The position numbers and the translations under genes were made by a program. Of a DNA stretch of 64,000 bases, positions 18,601 to 26,053 are shown piece by piece (the first letter of the stretch is position 1; every line of letters starts with the position of its first letter). Source of the stretch: Streptomyces sp. NRRL WC-3626 (lineage in GTDB: Bacteria; Actinomycetota; Actinomycetes; Streptomycetales; Streptomycetaceae); assembly GCF_000718785.1 (NCBI RefSeq), contig NZ_JOCA01000013.1:1-64000 (forward strand), given 5' to 3'. The notes beneath the pieces were generated by a model. It was not told where the DNA came from and made no database searches. It saw only the letters and a program-made list of their open reading frames with translations.

Positions 18601-18630
18601 GGAGCGGGGGTCCGGGGGCAGCGCCCCCGG
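18541..18630 (+). repeat. Streptomyces intergenic repeat reaching into the PAP2 gene
   Basis: Three near copies of CAGCCCTTCCGGCGCACCAT precede CTCCGGCGTTTGAGGAGCGG and CCGGGGGC-AGC-GCCCCCGG (hairpin 18612-18630). This string is a very common intergenic repeat in Streptomyces. The PAP2 stop TGA is the TGA of GTTTGAGGAG. The terminal hairpin can act as terminator for the PAP2 gene and, from the other side, for glnE. Confidence 0.7.
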
Positions 18631-18690
18631 GGACGGGACGGGAAGGGGCGGCGGGGGCGAAAACCCCGCACAGTGACCCGGAACCACACC

Positions 18691-21690
18691 TCACGCCCCG
18701 CCGTAGAACAACTCCTCCACCACACCCCGAGCCCGCCGCGCCGTACGCCGATACGCGTCGAGCATGTCCCCCGCATGCCCGGGCCCGTACCCCAGATACC
18801 GCCCCACGGCCCCGAGCTCCCGAGGCGCCGTCGGAAACGTGTCCCCCGCCCGCCCCCTGACCAGCATCACCGCGTTACGCACCCGAGTCGCAAGCACCCA
18901 CGCCTCGTCCAGAATCGCGGCATCGTCCGAGGAGATCAGCCCCGCCGCACAGGCCGCCGACAACGCCTCACGCGTCCGCGTGGTCCGCAGCCCCGGCTCC
19001 CGGGCGGCATGCCGCAGCTGCGTCAGCTGCACGGTCCACTCCACATCGGACAGCCCGCCCGGCCCCAGCTTGGCGTGCAGTTTGGGATCGGCCCCCCGCG
19101 GCAGCCGCTCGGACTCCATACGCGCCTTCAGCCGCCGGATCTCCCGCGCGGCCTCGTCGTCGAGGCCGTTCGCCGGATAGCGCAGCGGGTCGACCAGCTC
19201 GGTGAAGCGGCGCCCCAGCTCCTCGTCCCCGGCGACATGCTCGGCGCGCAGCAGCGCGTGCCGCTCCCACACCAGGGACCAGCGCCGGTAGTACGCCTCG
19301 TACGACTTGAGGGTGCGGACCAGCGGGCCGGACTTGCCCTCCGGGCGCAGGTCGGCGTCGATCAGCAGGGGCGGGTCGGCGCTGGGGATCTGGAGCAGGC
19401 GGCGCATCTCCGAGACCACCTTGTTCGCCGCCTCGGCGGCCTCCCGTTCGTCCACGCCGTCGCGCGGTTCGTGGACGAAGAGGACGTCCGCGTCGGAGCC
19501 GTAGCCCAGCTCGTGCCCGCCGAAGCGGCCCATGCCGATGACGGCGAACCGGGTGGGCAGCGTGTCCCCCCAGCCCTCCCGCACCACCGCGCGCAGTGTG
19601 CCGGCGAGGGTGGCGGCGGTCAGGTCGGAGACCGCGCCGCCGACCAGGTCCACCAGGGCGCCCTGGTCGGCCTCGGCGGGCTGGGACTCGGTGCCGTAGG
19701 AGCCGACGATGTCGGCCGCCGACGTACGGAACAGTTCGCGGCGGCGCACACCGCGGGCGGCGGTGACGCCCTGGACCGCGTTGTCGGCGCGGCGGACGGC
19801 GGCGAGCATCTCCTGCTCCAGGGCGGCGCGGCTGCGCGGCCGGAGTCCGCCGTCGCCGTCGCCGAGCAGCGCCACCGCCTCGGGGGCGCGCATCAGCAGG
19901 TCGGGGGCGAGCCGGCCGGCGGAGAGCACCCGGGCCAGGTTCTCGGCGGCGGCGCCCTCGTCGCGCAGCAGCCGCAGATACCAGGGGGTCTTGCCGAGCG
20001 CGTCGGACACCTTGCGGAAGTTGAGCAGGCCCGCGTCCGGGTCGGCGGAGTCCGCGAACCAGCCGAGCAGCACGGGCAGCAGGGTGCGCTGGATGGCGGC
20101 CTTGCGGGTGACTCCGGACGCCAGCGCCTCCAGATGGCGCAGGGCGGCGGCCGGGTCTGCGTAGCCGAGGGCGACCATGCGTTCGCGGGCGGCCTCGGCG
20201 CTGAGCCGGGCCTCGCCGGTGGCGAGCGCGGCCACGGCGTCGAGGAGCGGCCGGTAGAACAGCTTCTCGTGCAGCCGCCGTACGACGGAGGCGTGCCGTT
20301 TCCACTCGCGGGTCAGGGTGGCGACCGGGTCGGTGCGCAGTTCGAGGGAGCGGGCGAGGCGGCGCAGGTCGGTCTCGTCCTCGGGGACGAGGTGGGTGCG
20401 GCGCAGCCGGTAGAGCTGGATGCGGTGCTCCATGGAGCGCAGGAAGCGGTAGGCGTCGTCGAGCTGGGCGGCGTCCACCCGGCCGACGTAGCCGCCGGCG
20501 GCGAGCGCCTTCAGCGCGTCGAGGGTGGTGCCGCTGCGCAGGGAGGCGTCGGCGCGGCCGTGCACCAGCTGGAGCAGTTGCACCGCGAACTCGACGTCCC
20601 GCAGGCCGCCGGGGCCGAGCTTCAGCTGGCGGTCGATCTCGGTGGCGGGGATGGTCTCCACCACCCGGCGGCGCATCTTCTGCACGTCGGCGACGAAGTT
20701 CTCCCGCTCGGCGGCCCCCCATACGAGCGGCTGGAGCGCGGCGACGTACTCCGCGCCGAGCGTGAGGTCGCCGGCGACCGGGCGGGCCTTGAGCAGCGCC
20801 TGGAACTCCCAGGTCTTGGCCCAGCGCTGGTAGTAGGCGAGGTGGGAGGCGAGGGTGCGCACCAGGGGCCCGTTGCGGCCCTCGGGGCGCAGGTTGGCGT
20901 CGACGGGCCAGATGGAACCCTCGACGGTGGTCTCGGAGCAGATCCGCATCAGGTGCGAGGCGAGCCGGGTCGCGGCGCGCAGTGCCTTGTCCTCGTCGGC
21001 GCCGTTCACGGCCTCGCCGACGAAGATGACGTCGACGTCGGAGACGTAGTTCAGTTCGTGGCCGCCGCACTTGCCCATCGCGATCACCGCGAGCCGGCAC
21101 AGGGCGGCGTCCTCGGGGGCGGCGGTCGCGGCGAGGGCGAGGGCGGCGCGCAGGGTGGCGGTGGCGAGGTCGGCGAGTTCGGCGGCGGTCTGGGCGATCT
21201 CGATGGTGCCGCAGACGTCGCGGGCGGCGATGGACAGCAGACAGCGGCGGTAGGCGACGCGCAGCGAGACCGGGTCGTCGGCCTCGGCGAGGCCCCGCTC
21301 GAACTCCTCGACGCCCGGGTGCAGGTCGCGCGGCTCGTAGGTGACGAGGGCCTGCCAGTCGGTCGGGTGCCGGGCGAGGTGGTCGGCGAGCGCGGCGGAC
21401 GCGCCGAGCACCCCGAGCAGCCGGTCCCGCAGCGGCTTGGCCGCTATCAGCGTGTCCAGCAGTTCCTGGCGGGCGGTGTGCCCGTCCTGCGCCTCCAGCA
21501 GCCGTACGAGGCCGAGCAGCGCGAGATCGGGGTCGGCGGCCCTGCCGAGGGCGTCCAGCAGGACGGGGTCGTCGCGCACGGCCGCCAGTTCGGGGCTGTC
21601 GAGCAGCCGCTCGGCGGCGGAGGGATCGGTGAAGCCGTGCCGCAGCAGCCGCGTGAAGATACTGCTCCTGCGCCCCGGCGCCGACGTCAT
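18691..21690 (-). CDS. glnE: Glutamine synthetase adenylyltransferase / deadenylase GlnE
   Basis: A 999-residue bifunctional enzyme that adenylylates and deadenylylates glutamine synthetase I in the cytoplasm. Both nucleotidyltransferase halves are visible. The N-terminal deadenylase half has AVIAMGKCGGHELNYVSDVD (~210), and the C-terminal adenylylase half has VIGMGRFGGHELGYGSDADV (~720). Length fits the actinobacterial family. Between them is the helical regulatory region. GAGGAGG nine bases before the ATG at 21690 sets the start. It is unlinked to glnA or PII here, but glnA2 lies 4.4 kb away. Confidence 0.95.
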   Translation of the reverse strand: MTSAPGRRSSIFTRLLRHGFTDPSAAERLLDSPELAAVRDDPVLLDALGRAADPDLALLGLVRLLEAQDGHTARQELLDTLIAAKPLRDRLLGVLGASAALADHLARHPTDWQALVTYEPRDLHPGVEEFERGLAEADDPVSLRVAYRRCLLSIAARDVCGTIEIAQTAAELADLATATLRAALALAATAAPEDAALCRLAVIAMGKCGGHELNYVSDVDVIFVGEAVNGADEDKALRAATRLASHLMRICSETTVEGSIWPVDANLRPEGRNGPLVRTLASHLAYYQRWAKTWEFQALLKARPVAGDLTLGAEYVAALQPLVWGAAERENFVADVQKMRRRVVETIPATEIDRQLKLGPGGLRDVEFAVQLLQLVHGRADASLRSGTTLDALKALAAGGYVGRVDAAQLDDAYRFLRSMEHRIQLYRLRRTHLVPEDETDLRRLARSLELRTDPVATLTREWKRHASVVRRLHEKLFYRPLLDAVAALATGEARLSAEAARERMVALGYADPAAALRHLEALASGVTRKAAIQRTLLPVLLGWFADSADPDAGLLNFRKVSDALGKTPWYLRLLRDEGAAAENLARVLSAGRLAPDLLMRAPEAVALLGDGDGGLRPRSRAALEQEMLAAVRRADNAVQGVTAARGVRRRELFRTSAADIVGSYGTESQPAEADQGALVDLVGGAVSDLTAATLAGTLRAVVREGWGDTLPTRFAVIGMGRFGGHELGYGSDADVLFVHEPRDGVDEREAAEAANKVVSEMRRLLQIPSADPPLLIDADLRPEGKSGPLVRTLKSYEAYYRRWSLVWERHALLRAEHVAGDEELGRRFTELVDPLRYPANGLDDEAAREIRRLKARMESERLPRGADPKLHAKLGPGGLSDVEWTVQLTQLRHAAREPGLRTTRTREALSAACAAGLISSDDAAILDEAWVLATRVRNAVMLVRGRAGDTFPTAPRELGAVGRYLGYGPGHAGDMLDAYRRTARRARGVVEELFYGGA

Positions 21691-21898
21691 CCCCGGCCTC
21701 CTCGTACCTCGTGCCTCGGACTCTGGGTCGTACGGCTCGAGCCTATCCGCAGTGGGTGCGTACGGCGCTGGGGTGGCCCGGGGCGGGTGCCGGGGGCACG
21801 GTGGCGTGTTTTCGGTGGCGGCGGGGGCTGTTTTCGGCTTCGGTGAGGGGGAGCCGTGCGCGCGACGCGTACGGCTGCCGACCAAGGAGCCGCTTTCC

Positions 21899-22339
21899 GT
21901 GGACATGACCCTCGAAGTGATCCCGCTGCCCGTGAGCGACATCGACCGGGCCAGGGACTTCTACCGTGACAAGGTCGGCTTCCACGTCGACATCGACCAG
22001 GAGGTCATGCCGGGTCTGCGCATCGTGCAGCTGACGCCGCCCGGCTCGGGCTGTTCGATCGCCCTGGGCGACGGCATCTGGAAGCTGAGCCCGGCGAACA
22101 CTCCCGCTCCCGGCTCCTACCAGGGGCTGCAGCTCTGTGTCGCCGACATCGAGGCGGCCCACGCGGAGCTGACCGCGCGGGGCCTGGAGGTCTCCGAACC
22201 GGTGCGCTACGCCGAGTCCGACGGCGCCACCTTCATGTACTTCACCGACCCGGACGGCAACGGCTGGGCGGTCCAGGAGTACCGGCGCCGCGCGAAGGAG
22301 CCGCTGCACAAGGTGCTGGGGGACGCGGCGGGGGCGTAG
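21899..22339 (+). CDS. VOC superfamily (glyoxalase-like) protein
   Basis: A 146-residue single-domain protein of the vicinal oxygen chelate fold. The two beta-alpha-beta-beta-beta units start EVIPLPVSDIDRARDFYRDKVGF and GLQLCVADIEAAHAELTARG, and it ends with FTDPDGNGWAVQEY. These features are typical of bleomycin-resistance or glyoxalase relatives. The substrate is unknown. The GTG at 21899 has AAGGAG nine bases upstream. The ATG at 21905 is too far from that site. It is divergent from glnE, with 208 bases between them. Confidence 0.85.
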   Translation: MDMTLEVIPLPVSDIDRARDFYRDKVGFHVDIDQEVMPGLRIVQLTPPGSGCSIALGDGIWKLSPANTPAPGSYQGLQLCVADIEAAHAELTARGLEVSEPVRYAESDGATFMYFTDPDGNGWAVQEYRRRAKEPLHKVLGDAAGA

Positions 22340-22355
22340 CCCCCGGCGTCGCCGG

Positions 22356-22793
22356 TCAGAGATCGTCGGGAAGGATCCGGAAGCAGGAGAACTTGCCGCC
22401 CGTCGGCCGCAGCGCCCGGAAGTCTCGTAGGTCCTTGGTGAGGATGGCGTCGGTGCCGTACTCGGCGGCGAGAGCGACGTTGACCGCGTCCACCAGATCC
22501 AGGTCCAGTGACGCGTAGCGTGCCCGGACGGCCAGCGCGGCGTCCATGATCTCCGGCGTCGGCGGGGCCAGGATCAGCCGCATCTGCCGTACGCGTTCGG
22601 TGAGGGAACGGACGAGTGCGTCAGCCGTCCCGCGCCCGGCACGGCTGGTCGCCACCTGGTGCACCTCGGTCAGGGCGAGCGGGCTGGCGACGAGAAAGCC
22701 GCACTGGTCCGCAGCCTTCCTGGCCGCGTGATGATCGGGGTCGGACCGGTTGAAGAGGGTGAGAATGCCGGAGGTGTCGGCAATGGCGATCAC
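22356..22793 (-). CDS. PIN-domain toxin, VapC-like
   Basis: A 145-residue PIN ribonuclease-like protein. It starts VIAIADTSGILTLFNRSD, with the first acidic residue of the PIN site (AIADTS). A conserved Glu sits in LALTEVHQVA. The second acidic pair is in ASLDLDLVDAVNVALAAEYG, and the final Asp in DAILTKDLRDF. VapC toxins cut tRNA or other RNA. This is known of the family, not shown here. The GTG start overlaps the antitoxin stop by four bases, the usual coupled order antitoxin then toxin. Confidence 0.85.
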   Translation of the reverse strand: MIAIADTSGILTLFNRSDPDHHAARKAADQCGFLVASPLALTEVHQVATSRAGRGTADALVRSLTERVRQMRLILAPPTPEIMDAALAVRARYASLDLDLVDAVNVALAAEYGTDAILTKDLRDFRALRPTGGKFSCFRILPDDL

Positions 22794-23059
22794 GCGGCGT
22801 CGCCCCGGTTCCGGCGCTCCCGCTCCGCGTGCCCCCGCGTCACCGCCGTCCGGATCTCTTCCTTGTCCACGGGACCGCCGAGGTCGAACGTCTCCTCGTC
22901 GGAGACGAACGGCTCGTCCCACACACGATGTGCCAAGGCGATGCGGTGGATGCCCTCGCGGATTATCTCCGCCTCCGGGACCCCCAGACGGGCAGCCGCC
23001 TCCTTGATCAGGAGCAGATCACTGTCTTCCGCGTAGACGTTGGTGCGCTTCAGAGCCAT
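22790..23059 (-). CDS. Ribbon-helix-helix antitoxin, VapB-like
   Basis: An 89-residue protein whose first 45 residues (MALKRTNVYAEDSDLLLIKE, then AARLGVPEAEIIREGIHR) form a ribbon-helix-helix DNA-binding unit. The tail (WDEPFVSDEETFDLGGPVDK) is acidic and would wrap the toxin. It is the first gene of the pair. The palindrome TGGTACA-N5-TGTACCA lies eight bases upstream and overlaps a -10 hexamer six bases from the ATG, so autorepression and a leaderless transcript are likely. Confidence 0.85.
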   Translation of the reverse strand: MALKRTNVYAEDSDLLLIKEAAARLGVPEAEIIREGIHRIALAHRVWDEPFVSDEETFDLGGPVDKEEIRTAVTRGHAERERRNRGDAA

Positions 23060-23066
23060 ACCGCCA

Positions 23067-23085
23067 TGGTACAGGACGTGTACCA
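23067..23085 (-). promoter_or_regulatory. Operator and promoter of the toxin-antitoxin pair
   Basis: TGGTACA (23067-23073) and TGTACCA (23079-23085) are perfect inverted arms with 5 bp between. On the minus strand TACCAT overlaps the proximal arm and ends six bases before the antitoxin ATG. Confidence 0.65.
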
Positions 23086-23116
23086 CGGCTATGGTGCGCC
23101 TCCGTCGGCCGCGCAG

Positions 23117-23147
23117 GCCGGGGGCCGTCGTCAGAACGGCCCCCGGC
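23117..23147 (-). terminator. Terminator of the pectate lyase gene
   Basis: GCCGGGGGCCGT (23117-23128) and ACGGCCCCCGGC (23136-23147) pair perfectly over 12 bp with a 7-nt loop, seven bases past the pectate lyase stop. It also separates that gene from the toxin-antitoxin promoter. Confidence 0.75.
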
Positions 23148-23153
23148 TCGCGG

Positions 23154-24698
23154 TCAGCTCGCGTACGTCTCGAACTCGGCGATCCTCGGGGTGCCCGAGG
23201 CGCCGGTGATCTCAAAGGTGATCTTCTTCAGGGAGGTCGCCGAGAAGCCGATGGCGCCCGACCCGCTGCCGGAGGCCAGGACGGCGCCCGTGTCGTGGTT
23301 CAGGACACGGTACGAGCCGATGGTCCCGGAGCCCGAGGCGAGCCGGATGTTGATCTTGGAGACCGTGGTGGCGGAGCCCCACTTCACCGAGACGGACCCG
23401 GTCGAGCCGGAGGGCGACCAGTAGGTGCTCGTGCTGCCGTCGACGACGTTGCCGTAGCTCGTCCCGGAGGCCTTGGAGGAGCCGTCCGCGCCCGCGCCGA
23501 TGCTGAGGTTGGTGCCGGTGGGCGGGTCGGTGGGGTCGGGGTCGGTCGGGTCCGGGTCCGTGGGGTCGGGGTCGGTCGGGTCCGGGTTCTGCGGGGTGCA
23601 GCTGCCGTCCGAGACCTTCAGGCCCTTGTTGGCGCCCGCCGTCTGGCTCACCACGCTCGGCACGCAGTTGGCCGCGTCGAGGCTGTAGGAGTAGGGGATG
23701 CTCACCGAGGTGTTCGACGTCGGGTTCGGGCCGGCGGGCTGGTTGTCGCCCGACCGCGAGGACCAGGTGATGTTGTCGAAGATGTTGCCGCTGACCTGCC
23801 AGTAGCCGGCCTGGTCGGTGTAGAAGGTGCCCAGGACGTCCTTCGAGTCCTCGAAGTAGTTGTTGTCCACCTTCGCGCGGGCACCGGCCCGGGAGTTGAT
23901 CCCGGACTCGTTCAGGTTCTTGTAGTGGTTGTTGTAGATGTGCGCGATGCCGCCGCGCAGCAGGGGCGTACGGGAGTCGAGGTTCTCGTACAGGTTGTGG
24001 TGGAAGGTGACGTAGCCGTTGGACGTGTCGCTCTCGCTGGAGCCGATGAGTCCGCCGCGGCCGGAGTTGCGCAGGGTGCTGTAGGACAGCGTGACGTACT
24101 GGGTGTTGTCCTTCATGTCGAACAGACCGTCGTAGCCCTCGGACTCGCCGCCGGACGCCTCCAGGGTGGTGTGGTCGACCCACACGTTGCGGACATCGCT
24201 TTCCATGCCGATGGCGTCTCCGCCGTTCGACGTGGGCGAGCCCGACTTCTTGACGTTCTTCACCGTCACGTTCTGGATGATGATGTTGCTGGACTCGCGG
24301 ATGTGGATGCCCAGCTGGTCGAAGACGGCGCCGTTGCCGACACCGATGATCGAGACGTTGCTGATCTGCTTGAGCTCGATCTTGTCGGCCGCGGTGCTGC
24401 AGCTGCCGCCCGAGACCTTGGTGGTGTTGCCGTGGTTGATCGTGCCCTCGACCTGGATGGTGATCGGGGTGGAGCTGCTGGCCCGGTTGCAGAGGGCCTG
24501 GTGGATCGCGGTGCCGGTGGTGGCGCGGACCGTCTGGCCGCCCGCGCCGCCGGTGGTTCCGCCGTTCTGCGTCGCGTAGCCGGTGACACCGCCGGTGGCG
24601 GCGGAGGCCGTGGTCGTGGACATGGCCAGGCCGGTCGCTGCCGCGAGGGCTCCCGTGGCCAGTACGGCGGAGAGCCGCACGGCGACTGATCGTTTCAT
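23154..24698 (-). CDS. Secreted pectate lyase, PL1, with C-terminal F5/8C-like binding module
   Basis: A 514-residue exoenzyme. The signal peptide is residues 1-34 (ending TTTASAATGG). The parallel beta-helix lyase domain spans about 35-355, with DAIGMESDVRNVWVDHTTLE (Ca-binding region), GYDGLFDMKDNTQYVTLSYS and TFHHNLYENLDSRTPLLRGG, whose Arg is the catalytic base in PL1. A linker with four DPTDP repeats (~375-395, a matching tandem DNA repeat at 23517-23588) leads to a 120-residue galactose-binding-like module (NLSIGAGADGSSKASG onward). It cleaves polygalacturonate by beta-elimination. A 14-bp LacI-type palindrome lies upstream. Confidence 0.92.
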   Translation of the reverse strand: MKRSVAVRLSAVLATGALAAATGLAMSTTTASAATGGVTGYATQNGGTTGGAGGQTVRATTGTAIHQALCNRASSSTPITIQVEGTINHGNTTKVSGGSCSTAADKIELKQISNVSIIGVGNGAVFDQLGIHIRESSNIIIQNVTVKNVKKSGSPTSNGGDAIGMESDVRNVWVDHTTLEASGGESEGYDGLFDMKDNTQYVTLSYSTLRNSGRGGLIGSSESDTSNGYVTFHHNLYENLDSRTPLLRGGIAHIYNNHYKNLNESGINSRAGARAKVDNNYFEDSKDVLGTFYTDQAGYWQVSGNIFDNITWSSRSGDNQPAGPNPTSNTSVSIPYSYSLDAANCVPSVVSQTAGANKGLKVSDGSCTPQNPDPTDPDPTDPDPTDPDPTDPPTGTNLSIGAGADGSSKASGTSYGNVVDGSTSTYWSPSGSTGSVSVKWGSATTVSKINIRLASGSGTIGSYRVLNHDTGAVLASGSGSGAIGFSATSLKKITFEITGASGTPRIAEFETYAS

Positions 24699-24816
24699 TC
24701 TCGTCTCGCCTTTCGTCCTCTGAGTCGGGGGCTGGTGCCGGTGCCGTTCAGGTTCGTGTCATGGGCATGACAGGGGCATCGATGAGGGTGGGCGGGGTGG
24801 GCCGGACCCATCGACG

Positions 24817-24830
24817 AGAAAGCGCTTTCT
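24817..24830. promoter_or_regulatory. LacI-type palindrome upstream of the pectate lyase gene
   Basis: AGAAAGCGCTTTCT is a perfect 14-bp palindrome with the central CG typical of LacI-family operators. It lies 119 bases before the pectate lyase start. The rest of the 325-base divergent gap (24699-25023) shows only promoter-like AT-richer patches and no gene. No LacI gene other than malR is in the window. Confidence 0.55.
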
Positions 24831-25023
24831 ACTGGTCTGCCGTGACAGTAGGGCCACGCCCGGGGACTTGCAAGAGTCCGCGCAGTTACGGAAGGGGGAC
24901 TTCCACTTGCCGTGGTGCCGCGATCCGCTCCCCGTCTCCGCCGGATCTAGGACAGGACCTGACCTCGATCACTTCTAACGTGGTTCTTGTCCGACGGAGC
25001 AGAACAACGGAAGGCGTATCACC

Positions 25024-25581
25024 ATGACCGTGAACGAGCTGACCACCGACGACACGAGCGCAACCCCGGCCGTCACCGGCGAGCGCGCCGATCTGCTGGA
25101 GACACTGGCCAAGCACCGGCACTTCCTGCGCTTCACCACCCGCGATCTCACCGACGAACAGGCCGGGCTGCGGACCACGAGCAGCGAGCTCTGTCTGGGC
25201 GGCCTGGTCAAGCACGTCACGTCGGTCGAGCGGAACTGGGTGGACTTCATCCTGAACGGCCCCTCGTCGATGGGGGACTTCACCGCCATGACCGAGGCCG
25301 ACTGGGCCCGGCGGGCCGACGAGTTCCGGATGCTGCCCGGCGAGACGCTGGCCGGTGTGCTGGCCGAGTACGCCGACGTGGCCCGCCGGACCGAGGACCT
25401 GGTCGCCGCTCTTCCCGACCTGGACGCGAAGTGGCCGCTGCCGAAGGCCCCGTGGTTCGAGGCGGACGCACAGTGGTCGGTCCGCAGGGTGCTGCTGCAT
25501 GTCATCGCCGAGACGGCTCAGCACGCCGGCCACGCGGACATCATCCGGGAGTCCCTGGACGGCGCGAAGAGCATGGGCTGA
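25024..25581 (+). CDS. DinB-like (DUF664-type) protein
   Basis: A 185-residue four-helix-bundle protein of the DinB / mycothiol-dependent superfamily. The first conserved His lies in GLVKHVTSVERNWVDFIL (~65). The pair is in HVIAETAQHAGHADIIRES (~165). Together they would form the three-His metal site. The known families act in thiol-dependent isomerisation or transfer, often in detoxification. The substrate here is unknown. GGAAGGCG precedes the ATG. It stands alone and is divergent from the pectate lyase gene. Downstream is a 440-base degenerate repeat array. Confidence 0.85.
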   Translation: MTVNELTTDDTSATPAVTGERADLLETLAKHRHFLRFTTRDLTDEQAGLRTTSSELCLGGLVKHVTSVERNWVDFILNGPSSMGDFTAMTEADWARRADEFRMLPGETLAGVLAEYADVARRTEDLVAALPDLDAKWPLPKAPWFEADAQWSVRRVLLHVIAETAQHAGHADIIRESLDGAKSMG

Positions 25582-25609
25582 CGCCCGTTGGTCCGCCGGG
25601 GCGGGTGGA

Positions 25610-26050
25610 CGTCCAGGGGAGTCGTGGGCCCGCGGCAATCCGCCCCGTGCGAGGCCGCGGCCGTCCGCCCCGTCCCGCCGTGGCGGGCCCATGGCCGCTC
25701 GTACCGCGCGGGATCTTGAACCCACGGCCGCTCGGCGCATGCAAGGGGCGGGCCCATGGCCGTCCGCCCCGCGCGGGGCCCCGGGCCCACGACCGTTCGC
25801 CCCGTGAAGGTGGCGGGCCCACGAGCGTTCGCCCAGCCCACGGCCGCTCGTCCCGAGCGAGGTGGCGAGCCCACGAGCCGTCCGCCCTGTGCGAGGTCGC
25901 AAAACCGCGGCGATCCACCCTGTGCGAGGTGGCGAGCCCAGCGGCCGCTCGCGTCCGCGCAAGGCCGCGGGCCCACCGGGCGCTCGCCCCGCGGTGGCGG
26001 CCCGCGGCCGTCGCCCCCGGGCACACGGCCCGTGGGCCCGCTCGCGTCCG
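25610..26050. repeat. Degenerate tandem repeat array, about 13 units of 28-35 bp
   Basis: The whole gap between the DinB gene and glnA2 is built from diverged units of the form GGGCCCACGGCCGCTCGCCC then CGTGCGAGGTGGC. Clear units start near 25687, 25751, 25787, 25815, 25876 and 25966. Unit length and sequence drift along the array. Frames cross it by chance only. Confidence 0.7.
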
Positions 26051-26053
26051 CGC

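Noticed and set aside
18673..21846. A 1057-residue plus-strand frame opposite glnE, and a 1047-residue one opposite the AfsR-like gene
   Set aside because: No motif, no ribosome binding site, composition typical of antisense shadows; the minus-strand genes are firmly identified.
25610..26050. CRISPR array
   Set aside because: Units are contiguous and diverged, with no conserved repeat alternating with unique spacers and no cas genes nearby.
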